From an uncultured Holophagaceae bacterium (GTDB lineage: Bacteria > Acidobacteriota > Holophagae > Holophagales > Holophagaceae), in contig CAIPAY010000211.1 in NCBI GenBank assembly GCA_903863195.1, positions 1 to 53,169 on the forward strand: DNA of 53,169 nucleotides. Direction: 5' to 3'. Under the pieces are notes generated by a model. That model worked only from the letters and a program-made list of their open reading frames with translations. It did not search any database and had not been told where the DNA came from. Position numbers and translations under genes: made by a program. Positions within the stretch are counted from its first letter, which is position 1; the number at the start of each line of letters is the position of its first letter. Below, piece by piece: positions 16,467 through 24,297 of this stretch.

Positions 16467-17408
16467 ATGGAGCGGACCCTCTACACCGTGCGCTTCCCGC
16501 TCATGGGGGGCGACGCGCTGCTGAAGTTCGTGGACGGTCGGGGCGAAGCGGCGGCCACCCGCCTGGGTCGCGAGGCGGTGGCCGAGGCCCGGCGCATCGA
16601 GCAGAAGTTCAGCCGCTACCGCGCCACGAGTGTGGTGGGCCAGCTCAATGACGAGGCTGGCGGCGCTCCGCTAACGGTGGATGACGAGACCGAGGCCCTG
16701 GTGCGGAGTGCCCTGGACCTGGCGCGCCTGACCGGGGGCCGTTTCGACCCCACCGTGGGGGTGCTGCGTCAGGTCTGGGATTTCCGCCGGGCCGAGGTGC
16801 CCAACGAGCAGGCCCTCCAGGACCTGCTGGTGCGCGTGGATCATCGGGCCGTGGAGCTGAGCCATGGCACGATCCGCCTGGCCCGGGCGGGCATGGCGCT
16901 GGACCTGGGCGGCGTCGGCAAGGAATACGCTGCGGACCGCGTGGCCGAGCTGCTCAAGGCCCGGGGCGTGGAATCGGCCATGGTGAACCTGCTTGGGGAT
17001 GTGCGCACCGTGGGGCGGCGGGGCGATGGCGCGCCCTGGATCATCGGCGTGCAGGATCCCCGCGACCGCGCCCGCTGCCGCTTCGCGATCCGCGCCCAGG
17101 CCGACTGCGGGGTGGCCACCTCCGGGGACTACGAGCGCGGCTTCGAGTCCGGTGGCGTGCGCTACCACCACCTGCTCGACGCCACCACGGGCTGGCCCGC
17201 CCGGGGCCTCGCCTCCGTCACAGTGGTGGCGCCCACGGCCGCCGAGGCCGGGCGGCTCGCCACCGCGTCCTTCCTGCTGGGGCCGGAGCGCGGCCTGCAG
17301 CTGCTGGAAGCGGCCCCCTCGGTGGAAGGCGCCTTGATCACCGAGGCCGGGGAGCTCCTTGCCACCTCGGGCATGGCCCGGATTTCCGACCTTCCTGCTG
17401 GAGCCTGA
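16467..17408 (+). CDS. apbE: ApbE-family FAD:protein FMN transferase
   Basis: ApbE attaches FMN to threonine or serine of target proteins. The 313 residues contain SRYRATSVVGQLN, GGRFDPTVG, LDLGGVGKEYAADR, NLLGDV (usually NLGGDI), GVATSGDYER and HHLLDATTGWPA, all family blocks. No signal peptide or lipobox is visible: the protein begins MERTLYTVRFPLMGG. Most ApbE proteins in this role are exported, so the enzyme may be cytoplasmic or use another N-terminus. It follows the DUF3570 gene by 8 nt and precedes a DsbD-alpha-like gene by 4 nt. No classic FMN-accepting motif was seen in the neighbours. Confidence 0.9.
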   Translation: MERTLYTVRFPLMGGDALLKFVDGRGEAAATRLGREAVAEARRIEQKFSRYRATSVVGQLNDEAGGAPLTVDDETEALVRSALDLARLTGGRFDPTVGVLRQVWDFRRAEVPNEQALQDLLVRVDHRAVELSHGTIRLARAGMALDLGGVGKEYAADRVAELLKARGVESAMVNLLGDVRTVGRRGDGAPWIIGVQDPRDRARCRFAIRAQADCGVATSGDYERGFESGGVRYHHLLDATTGWPARGLASVTVVAPTAAEAGRLATASFLLGPERGLQLLEAAPSVEGALITEAGELLATSGMARISDLPAGA

Positions 17409-17412
17409 GCCG

Positions 17413-17814
17413 ATGCGACGCGTCCTGATCCCCTTCCTGATGGTGGCCGCGCAGGCCCTCACTGCCGCGGGCTTCGACCCCGCCAAGGATGTCTCGCTCA
17501 GCGTGGCTGGGGGCGCGCTGTCCCTGACGTTGCCGGACAACGTGCACCTCAAGGCGCGCAGCTTCAAGGTGGCCCTGGTCTCCAGGGGATCCCTCACCTG
17601 CGCCTCCCTGCCTGCCACCAGCGAGATCGACGACGCCGGTGACCCGATCCTGCGCGGCACCGTGCGCCTCGCGCTGACGGGCCGCAAGCTGGAGGACCCG
17701 GTCCGGCTGCTCGTGACCTACCAGCCCTGCACCGAGGGTCCGGATGGCGTCTGCTTCCTGCCAGTCAAGCGCACCGTGGCGGCGTCGGCGGAGGAGATCC
17801 CCGGCACCAACTAG
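17413..17814 (+). CDS. DsbD N-terminal-domain-like secreted protein
   Basis: The 133-residue product has a signal peptide (about 1-20, cleaved after ALTAAG). The mature part is strand-rich and ends with LLVTYQPCTEG..GVCFLPVKRTV, which matches the active-site hairpin of the alpha domain of DsbD (consensus YQGC....CYPP). The two cysteines would pass electrons to periplasmic thiol proteins, plausibly the TlpA-like protein of this operon. The membrane and thioredoxin parts of DsbD are absent. Its stop codon overlaps the end of the convergent PilZ gene by 4 nt. Confidence 0.72.
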   Translation: MRRVLIPFLMVAAQALTAAGFDPAKDVSLSVAGGALSLTLPDNVHLKARSFKVALVSRGSLTCASLPATSEIDDAGDPILRGTVRLALTGRKLEDPVRLLVTYQPCTEGPDGVCFLPVKRTVAASAEEIPGTN

Positions 17815-18506
17815 CGTGCGGTCGAGTGGGAGCGATCCGTGCGGCGGGCCTGGATGAAGCGGTGGATGGGCTCGAGATCGGTGCCCGGCAGCGGATGGAG
17901 CACGATGCCCAGGCGGGTGGGATAGTCCTGGCCCTCGAGGAAGTTCAGGTGCCGCACCTCCCCTGGGCAGTGCAGGATGGCGCCATCCGGTAGCTCGGCG
18001 TCGATCTCCACGGCGGCGTGGAGGTCCACCATCAGGGCCTCCTCGAAGGCGAGGCCCACCCCGGTCTCCGTGAGGTTCACCAGGAGGGCCTCTAGCTTGC
18101 GGTCCCCCAGAGTCACGCGGACCTTCAGGGGCGATTGATCGGGCCCAGCCACCCGCATGTCGCGGCGGCGGTGCAGGTGGGCGGGCTCGTGGGGCCACCG
18201 GAGGTGGAGCAGGGTGTGTCCCTCCTCGTCCTGGATGGGCGCCAGCAGCTCGGACTCCAGGCTCAGCACCTCGTCGCCCAGGAGGATGGTGAGGGTCACC
18301 GGGGTGCCTTCCACGGGCACCAGGTCCCGGGCGTGGAGGCCGGACAGCTCGAGCGTCGAACCCGCGCGGAAGCTGTGGATCCGCAGGTCGCCCAGCAGCC
18401 GGGAGTTGGCCTTCTGCAGGCGGAGGCTGGCCACCGCCCGGGTGAGCCGGGCCTGGATCAGGAACTGCTCGAGCACGTGGGCAGAGAGGAAGGAAACATT
18501 GACCAT
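17811..18506 (-). CDS. PilZ-domain protein (YcgR-like), probable c-di-GMP receptor
   Basis: The 231-residue soluble protein has an N-terminal beta-domain of the YcgR type (about 20-110) and a PilZ domain (about 112-225). The cyclic-di-GMP arginine motif is RRRDMR at 113-118 and the second motif is N144-LTET-G149, a conservative variant of (D/N)xSxxG. I chose the ATG at 18506, where AAAGG lies upstream; the longer open frame reads into the preceding gene. It follows the phosphoesterase gene by 14 nt. The regulated process (motility or exopolysaccharide) is not shown. Confidence 0.82.
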   Translation of the reverse strand: MVNVSFLSAHVLEQFLIQARLTRAVASLRLQKANSRLLGDLRIHSFRAGSTLELSGLHARDLVPVEGTPVTLTILLGDEVLSLESELLAPIQDEEGHTLLHLRWPHEPAHLHRRRDMRVAGPDQSPLKVRVTLGDRKLEALLVNLTETGVGLAFEEALMVDLHAAVEIDAELPDGAILHCPGEVRHLNFLEGQDYPTRLGIVLHPLPGTDLEPIHRFIQARRTDRSHSTAR

Positions 18507-18520
18507 GGAAGGACTGCCTT

Positions 18521-19261
18521 TCAGATGCCCTGGCTCAGCCGGTGGGCCAGGTTGGGATGCAGCCCAGCGGCCAGGATGGCTTTGGCTGCGCCCTTCACGT
18601 CGTAGTCGAGGCGGTGGAGCCTCAGCCGGAGATGCTTGGGGTCGTAGGTCATGAAGGAGGCGCGGGGATCGCGGTCCCGGGGCTGCCCCACGGAGCCCGG
18701 GTTCACCAGGTAGCGGCAGTGGGGCTGCAGCTGGAACCACTCGCCGGGTTCCAGGGAGATCCAGTTCAGCTGGTTCCGGCTCTCATCCAGCTCGAAGCAG
18801 CCGGGCACGTGGGTGTGGCCGAAGAAGCAGAGCTGGCCCTGGAAGGCGTCGAAGGCCTGGCTGACCTCCCGGATGTGGAGCAGGTAGGCGTCCTCGTCCA
18901 TGGGCGCCCCGTGGGCAATGAGGTAGTCGTCCCCCACCCAGACGGGTCCGGTGGGCGCCTCGGCCAGCAGCCGCCAGTTGTCCTGGCGCAGCCTTTCCCG
19001 GGTCCAGTCCGCGGCCTGCCGGGCCGGGAGGCTGAAGGTGTTGTCAGGCTCGAGGCCCGCACAGACCTTGTCGTGGTTGCCGCGCACCAGGAACCGGGGG
19101 CGCAGCTCGCGGATCTTGTCCAGCAGCTGGTTGGGGTGGGCACCGTAGCCCACCAGGTCGCCGAGGATCACGAACCGGTGGATCGCCCGCCTGCGGGTGA
19201 ACCGGAGCACGGCGCGGAGTGCGTGCAAGTTCGAGTGCAGATCGGAAAGGATCAGGTCCAC
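18521..19261 (-). CDS. Calcineurin-like metallophosphoesterase (YfcE/DUF2156-type superfamily)
   Basis: The 246-residue protein has the metal-binding blocks of calcineurin-like phosphoesterases: SDLHSNLHAL at the N-terminus, GDLVGYGAHP, RGNHDKV, and later FGHTHVPG and NPGSVGQPRD. No signal peptide is present, so it acts in the cytoplasm. The fold is shared by phosphodiesterases and protein phosphatases; substrate is unknown. It sits 18 nt after the ThiE-AroK gene and 14 nt before the PilZ gene. Confidence 0.88.
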   Translation of the reverse strand: MDLILSDLHSNLHALRAVLRFTRRRAIHRFVILGDLVGYGAHPNQLLDKIRELRPRFLVRGNHDKVCAGLEPDNTFSLPARQAADWTRERLRQDNWRLLAEAPTGPVWVGDDYLIAHGAPMDEDAYLLHIREVSQAFDAFQGQLCFFGHTHVPGCFELDESRNQLNWISLEPGEWFQLQPHCRYLVNPGSVGQPRDRDPRASFMTYDPKHLRLRLHRLDYDVKGAAKAILAAGLHPNLAHRLSQGI

Positions 19262-19279
19262 GGGGTGCCTGGGGGTTGG

Positions 19280-20428
19280 CTAACAGTCTAGCAAGGCGGC
19301 GGCCAACTCCCGGGAACTGTGACCAAATGGGATGGCCATGGGGGCCAGGGACCAGGCGGGCACCCGCGCCGCCCAGCGGGCCATGAAGGCCGCGCGGTCC
19401 TGGGCGAGGGGCCGGTTCGGATCCTGGCCCACCCGCGCCCAGGCGCGCAGGGGCGACTCGGCCAGCCACAGTGCCGCGAAGCCGCTGGCGGCCACGGTGG
19501 CCCGGTTGGCCGGAGCCTCCCATGCGCCACCTCCGAGGGCCACAACGGCCGGGCTCCCCAGCAGGGAGGCCAGGTGTTCCGCCTCGAGGGCCCGGAAGGC
19601 CGGCTCCCCGGCTGCGGCGAAGATGGCGCTGATGGGCTGGCCCTGCCGCTGCTCGATGACTGCGTCCAGGTCGTGGAAGGGCAGGTCCGTCCGCTGGGCC
19701 AGTTCCTTGGCCACGGTGGTCTTCCCGGCGCCGCTGCCGCCCAGGAGGACGACGCCCTGGCCGGCTCGGAACGGGGGACGCACCTGCCAGCGCTGCCGCT
19801 GGACCGCCCAGCCCAGCGCCGCGAGGTCCCCGCCCCGGTGCAGCTCGCCCACCATGGCCAGGGCCTCGGCACCCGCGGCGAAGCAGTCGAGCGCGTCAGC
19901 GACGGTGAGGCCGCCGATGGCGATGGGCGAGAGGTTCCGGGCCCGCAGGGCCGTGCAGCCGGCCCGTAGACCCTCCAGGCCGATGGGCTCCGCGTGGTCC
20001 GCCTTGGTGGCCGTGCCGCGGAAGGGGCCGACGCCGGCATGATCGCAGCCGGCCTCGGGCGCTTCCCACTCGGCCGGGGCATGGGTCGAGGCACCGAAGT
20101 GACAGCGGCCCAGGCCCGGCAGCCGTGCCGCCTCGGTCGCGGGCAGATCACCCTGGCCCAGGTGCAGGCCCCAGGGTGCCAGGCCCTCCCGGGCCGCCAG
20201 CATCGCCAGGTCCGCCCGGTCATTGATGCAGAGCTGAGGCCAGCCGCCATTGGCCGAGGCCTCCGCCAGCGCCGCCCGCAGCTCCACCCACTGGGCTCGA
20301 GAATCCAGCGGCTTGCCCCGGAACTGCACCAGCGGAAACCCCGCCTCGCCCAGTCGCCGCACCTGCGCCGACAGCGACTCCGCCCGGGTGGCGTCGGTGA
20401 TGGGGTAGAGCGGCGGCAGGGACAGCAT
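19280..20428 (-). CDS. Fusion of thiamine-phosphate synthase (ThiE) and shikimate kinase (AroK)
   Basis: Residues 1-205 are ThiE, which joins the pyrimidine and thiazole halves of thiamine. They show YPITD, QFRGK (R37, K39), CINDRADLA, GLHLGQGDL, GVGPFRGTATK and PIAIGGL. Residues 222-382 are shikimate kinase, with a P-loop GGSGAGKTT (230-238), the DLD pair at 253-255, ISAIFAAAGEPAFRALE, GGG at 299-301 and NRPLA lid residues. Both halves keep their catalytic residues, so each may be active. The frame is continuous, so this is not two genes. Joining vitamin B1 and aromatic synthesis has no obvious pathway reason. The aroB gene is at 24297-25361. Confidence 0.9.
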   Translation of the reverse strand: MLSLPPLYPITDATRAESLSAQVRRLGEAGFPLVQFRGKPLDSRAQWVELRAALAEASANGGWPQLCINDRADLAMLAAREGLAPWGLHLGQGDLPATEAARLPGLGRCHFGASTHAPAEWEAPEAGCDHAGVGPFRGTATKADHAEPIGLEGLRAGCTALRARNLSPIAIGGLTVADALDCFAAGAEALAMVGELHRGGDLAALGWAVQRQRWQVRPPFRAGQGVVLLGGSGAGKTTVAKELAQRTDLPFHDLDAVIEQRQGQPISAIFAAAGEPAFRALEAEHLASLLGSPAVVALGGGAWEAPANRATVAASGFAALWLAESPLRAWARVGQDPNRPLAQDRAAFMARWAARVPAWSLAPMAIPFGHSSRELAAALLDC

Positions 20429-20661
20429 CCCACCAGCTTACAGCCCGGACTCCCAGCCTCAGAACAGAACACGGAAGAGAAAAACCACAGATCCACGGCG
20501 AAGACAGGCCCTCAAGAGAAGGGAAGGGATCCTTGAAAATGAATTTTTAACCACAAAGAACACAAAGGGCACAAAGGAAGGAGGGCTTGGTTTTTTTGTG
20601 TTCTTTGTGTTCTTTGTGGTTAAACCGCTTTTCTCTGTGGTCAGCTGTTCGGCTTCCGGCC
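20429..20661. other. Intergenic gap with repeat B
   Basis: This 233-nt gap lies between the ABC exporter and the ThiE-AroK gene, both on the minus strand. It contains the hairpin repeat at 20547-20623. Outside it, AAAACCACAG near 20482 and CTGTGGT near 20634 form a second, weaker inverted pair. No gene is visible. Confidence 0.6.
20547..20623. repeat. Hairpin element, arms of tandem ACAAAGAAC units
   Basis: The left arm starts TTAACCACAAAGAACAC and the right arm ends GTGTTCTTTGTGGTTAA; the arms are inverted copies, each built from 9-nt units. The left 30 nt are identical to those of the element at 27749-27834. GC content is visibly lower than in the genes around. It lies between two tandem minus-strand genes. 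Confidence 0.85.
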
Positions 20662-22449
20662 CTACGCGGCCTCGCCCTCGGCGAACTGGAGGCGGACGAG
20701 CTTGGCGTAGACACCGTCCTGGGCGATGAGGCCGTCGTGGGTGCCGCGCTCGACCAGGGCGCCCTGGTCCAGCACCCAGATCTCGTCGGCGTCCCGGATG
20801 GTGGAGAGCCGGTGGGCGATGGTGAAGGTGGTGAGGCGGTGGCTCACGCGCTCGATGACCTTCTGGATCTTGGCCTCGGTCTCGGAGTCGATGTTGGCGG
20901 TGGCCTCGTCGAGCAGCAGCACGGCCGGCTCCAGGTAGAGCATGCGGGCGAAGGCCAGCAGCTGGCGCTCGCCGGCGCTGAGCTTCTGGCCGCGCTCGCC
21001 CACCTGGGTGTCCAGGCCCAGCGGCAGGCGCTCGACCAGGTCCTTGAGCTGGCTCTGCTCCAGCACCGAGTCGAGGCGGGCCAGGTCCAGGGGCCGGTCC
21101 AGCACGATGTTGTCGCGGAGGGTGCCCGAGAAGACGAACACATCCTGCAGCACCAGGCCGAAGAGGCTCCGCAGCTCGCGGACCTTCAGTAGGCGCACGT
21201 CGGTGCCGTCCACGGTGATGCCCCCTGCCTGCACATCGTAGAAGCGCATGAGCAGGTTGATGAGGGTGCTCTTGCCCGCGCCGGTGTGGCCCACCACCGC
21301 CACGCGGCGGCCCCGGGGGATGACGCCGCTGAGGCTGCGGACGACCTTCCGGCCGCCTTCCTCGTAGGCGAAGGTGACGTCCTCGAAGCGGATCTCGCGG
21401 GTGAAGGCCGCGGACAGGGCTGCCGGGTCCTCGGGGATGGCCTCCTGGTTGTCCAGCAGCTTGAAGATGCGCTCGCTGGAGGCCAGGGCGGTCTGCATGA
21501 CGTTGTAGCGCTCGGCCAGCTCGCGGATGGGCCGGAAGAAGCGCCCAGACTGCTGGATGAAGGCCAGCAGCAGGCCCCAGGTGATGGCCCCGGCCTGGAG
21601 CTTGAAGCCCGCATAGAAGATCAGGGCCGCCAGGGTGCCGGAGGTGATGAACTCCACCACCGGGAAGAACACCGCGTAGGCGAAGATGGTGCGGAGGAAG
21701 GCCTGGAAGTAGTCCTCGTTGATGGTCTGGAACTGCTGGGCGCTGCGCGCCTCCTGGGCGTTGACCTGGACCAGGCCCATGCCGGAGATCTGCTCCTGGA
21801 GGAAGGCGTTGATGGCCGCGTAGCGCCGCTGGGTCTCGCGGAAGGCATCACCCGCCCGGCGCCGGAAGACCTCTGTGGCCACCAGGAGGAAGGGCAGAAT
21901 GCCCAGGGCCACCAGGGCCATGCCCGCGTGGGTCCAGAACATCCAGGCCACGATGGCCAGCAGGGACAGGGCGTCCCCCACGATGGCCACGAAGCCCGAG
22001 GCGAACATCTCGTTGAGGTTCTGGACATCGCTGGTGACCCGCGTCATGAGGCGGCCCACGGGATTGCGGTGGAAGAAGTCCGTGCTGCGCCCCATCAGGT
22101 GGGCGAAGAGCTGCACCCGGAGGTCGAGCATGGCCCGCTGACCCACCCGGGCCAGCAGGAAGTAGCGGGCGAAGCTGACCAGGAAGCCGGCGACGAGGAT
22201 GCCGAAGAAGCCCGCGATCAGGGGCGCGGCGCCCCGGAGACTGCCCTGGCCCATGAAGCGGTTGATGAGGCGCAGGGTCAGCTCCGAGGGCAGCACCTCC
22301 AGGAAGGCGCCCAGGGCCATGAGCACCAGCAGGGCCAGCAGGGAGGCCCACTGGGGCCGCAGGTAGCCCGCCAGGCGCCACAGCAGCGCGTGGCGCATGG
22401 GTCGCTGGTCCACCTGATCGGACCGGAAGAAGGCTCCCTGTTCAGACAT
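20662..22449 (-). CDS. ABC exporter, fused membrane and ATPase domains (MsbA/LmrA type)
   Basis: The 595-residue half-transporter has six membrane helices (about 25-320) and one ATPase domain (about 360-595). The ATPase shows Walker A GHTGAGKST, signature LSAGERQ, Walker B LLLDEATANID and IAHRLSTI. It should act as a homodimer that exports lipids, drugs or peptides. The ATG at 22449 gives the normal family length; the open frame upstream to 23877 is antisense to the peptidase gene. It is transcribed away from the M28 peptidase. The cargo cannot be told from sequence. Confidence 0.92.
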   Translation of the reverse strand: MSEQGAFFRSDQVDQRPMRHALLWRLAGYLRPQWASLLALLVLMALGAFLEVLPSELTLRLINRFMGQGSLRGAAPLIAGFFGILVAGFLVSFARYFLLARVGQRAMLDLRVQLFAHLMGRSTDFFHRNPVGRLMTRVTSDVQNLNEMFASGFVAIVGDALSLLAIVAWMFWTHAGMALVALGILPFLLVATEVFRRRAGDAFRETQRRYAAINAFLQEQISGMGLVQVNAQEARSAQQFQTINEDYFQAFLRTIFAYAVFFPVVEFITSGTLAALIFYAGFKLQAGAITWGLLLAFIQQSGRFFRPIRELAERYNVMQTALASSERIFKLLDNQEAIPEDPAALSAAFTREIRFEDVTFAYEEGGRKVVRSLSGVIPRGRRVAVVGHTGAGKSTLINLLMRFYDVQAGGITVDGTDVRLLKVRELRSLFGLVLQDVFVFSGTLRDNIVLDRPLDLARLDSVLEQSQLKDLVERLPLGLDTQVGERGQKLSAGERQLLAFARMLYLEPAVLLLDEATANIDSETEAKIQKVIERVSHRLTTFTIAHRLSTIRDADEIWVLDQGALVERGTHDGLIAQDGVYAKLVRLQFAEGEAA

Positions 22450-22539
22450 GGGCTCATTGTCCCACACCTGGAGCCCGAGAGGCGGTGCCTCGCCGGAACG
22501 GGGCGCGACCTGTAAACTGGAGCTTCCGTTGGAGACCCC

Positions 22540-24297
22540 ATGCGCCCTTGGACCCTCTTTCTCATCGCCACCAGCCTTGTCGCCCAGGCGCCGGCTCAGG
22601 CCAGCCTGGACAAGGCGACGGAGGCCCGGCTCCGGAAGGAGGTGACCTTCCTCGCGGCCCCGGAGCTGAAGGGGCGTGGCAACGGCTATCCCGAGCTGGA
22701 GCTCGCCGCCCGGCGCATTGAGAAGGAGCTCAAGGCCCTGGGCCTGAAGACCCAGCTCCAACACTTCCCCTTCATCGCCAAGGTGGTCCGGGAGCGCCAG
22801 GACGCGGCCCTGGTCCACGGCGACAGCCTCCGGCCCCTGGTGTGGGGCAAGGACATCGAGGCGCTGGGCCTCAGCGCCGACGCGGGCTTCCGGAACCGTC
22901 CCCTGGCCTTCCTCGGCTACGGCGTCCAGATCCCCGGCGGCTACGATGACTTCGCGGGCATCGACCTGAAGGGCCACGTGGCGGTCATCGCCCGCACGGT
23001 GCCCGACCTCGACATCTTCGCCCACCTGCCGCGCATGGATCGCAGCCTGCTGGCCCGGCTGAAGCGCCTGGAAGCCGCCAAGGTGGCCGGCGTCATCGTG
23101 CTCGAGGAGAGCGGCGTACGGTCCCTGCTGCGCGAAGAGGGCCCGGTGAAGCTGGAGATCCCCGTGGTCGGCATCACCGCCGAGGCCCTCGCCGCCAGCT
23201 GCGGCGACCTGGTGGCCCGGCTGAAGACCATCAAGGAGACGGGCAAGCCCGCCAGCCAGGACTTCGTGCTGGCGCCCTGGACGGCCCTGAACCTCGACCT
23301 GAAGCTGAGCCGCGAAGAGGCCCAGGTGCCCAATGTCGTGGCAGTCATCCCCGGCCGGGATCCCAAGCTGAAGAAAGAGTTCATCGCCATCGGCGCGCAC
23401 ATGGACCACCTCGGCATGGGCGAGCGCCACAGCATGGCCGGCGCCGAGGGGCGCGGCCAGATCCACCCCGGGGCCGACGACAACGCCTCTGGCACGGCCA
23501 TGGTCGTGGAGCTGGCCCGCCAGCTGAAGCAGGCCAAGCCGAAGCGCTCGATCCTCGTGCTGCACTTTGGCGGGGAAGAGGAGGGCCTCCTGGGCTCCCA
23601 GTACTGGGTGCAGCACCCCACCCAGCCCCTGGAGTTCGTGAAGTTCATGCTCAACTTCGACATGGTGGGCCGCCTGGACCTGAAGGCGCCCAAGCTCATG
23701 ATGGGCGGCCTCGGCGCTCCGAAGTCTGCCGTGGAGGCCGCGCAGAAGTTCGTGCCCAAGGACTTCTCCGTGAGCGCCGATGTCGGCGCCAGCGTGGGCG
23801 GCTCGGACCACATGACGTTCTCCCAGGCCAAGATCCCGACCTTCTTCTTCTTCACGGGCATCCACGGGGAGTACCACCGGCCCACGGACACGGCGGAGCT
23901 CATCAACTTCGCGGGCATGGCGCGCCTCGCCGTCTTCGGCAAGGCGGTGACGCTGGACCTCGCCAATGCGGACGTGCTGCCAGCCTGGGACGCCGAGACG
24001 GCCAAGATCCCCATGAAGGGCGACGGCGGCCCCATGCGCATCGCCTTTGGCACCCTGCCGGACTACGCGGACAATGCCAAGGGCTTCCGCATCAACGGTG
24101 TCAGCAAGGGCTCCACCGCCGAGACCATCGGCATGCAGGCGGGCGACATCATGGTGCAGTTCGGCGACAAGCCCATCAAGAGCATCTATGACTACATGGG
24201 CGTCCTGGGCAGCTACAAGCCCGGCGACAAGGCGGTCGTCCAGTGGCTGCGCGGCGACCAGCTCATGAAGGCCGAAGCAACCCTGAAGGGCCGCTAG
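22540..24297 (+). CDS. Secreted M28 aminopeptidase with PA and PDZ domains
   Basis: The 585-residue protein has a signal peptide (about 1-21), a protease-associated insert (about 110-240), the M28 zinc peptidase domain (about 250-470) and a C-terminal PDZ domain (about 490-580). Zinc ligands and catalytic residues are in GAHMDHLG, GADDNASG, GGEEEGLLGS, NFDMVGRL and GEYHRPTDT. It likely trims peptides outside the cytoplasm. TGGAGA lies upstream of the ATG. Its stop codon overlaps the GTG start of aroB by one base. Confidence 0.92.
   Translation: MRPWTLFLIATSLVAQAPAQASLDKATEARLRKEVTFLAAPELKGRGNGYPELELAARRIEKELKALGLKTQLQHFPFIAKVVRERQDAALVHGDSLRPLVWGKDIEALGLSADAGFRNRPLAFLGYGVQIPGGYDDFAGIDLKGHVAVIARTVPDLDIFAHLPRMDRSLLARLKRLEAAKVAGVIVLEESGVRSLLREEGPVKLEIPVVGITAEALAASCGDLVARLKTIKETGKPASQDFVLAPWTALNLDLKLSREEAQVPNVVAVIPGRDPKLKKEFIAIGAHMDHLGMGERHSMAGAEGRGQIHPGADDNASGTAMVVELARQLKQAKPKRSILVLHFGGEEEGLLGSQYWVQHPTQPLEFVKFMLNFDMVGRLDLKAPKLMMGGLGAPKSAVEAAQKFVPKDFSVSADVGASVGGSDHMTFSQAKIPTFFFFTGIHGEYHRPTDTAELINFAGMARLAVFGKAVTLDLANADVLPAWDAETAKIPMKGDGGPMRIAFGTLPDYADNAKGFRINGVSKGSTAETIGMQAGDIMVQFGDKPIKSIYDYMGVLGSYKPGDKAVVQWLRGDQLMKAEATLKGR

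Noticed and set aside
20662..23877. A 1071-codon minus frame that joins the ABC exporter to a long N-terminal extension
   Set aside because: The extension is antisense to the M28 peptidase. Family length and hydrophobic helices begin at the ATG at 22449.
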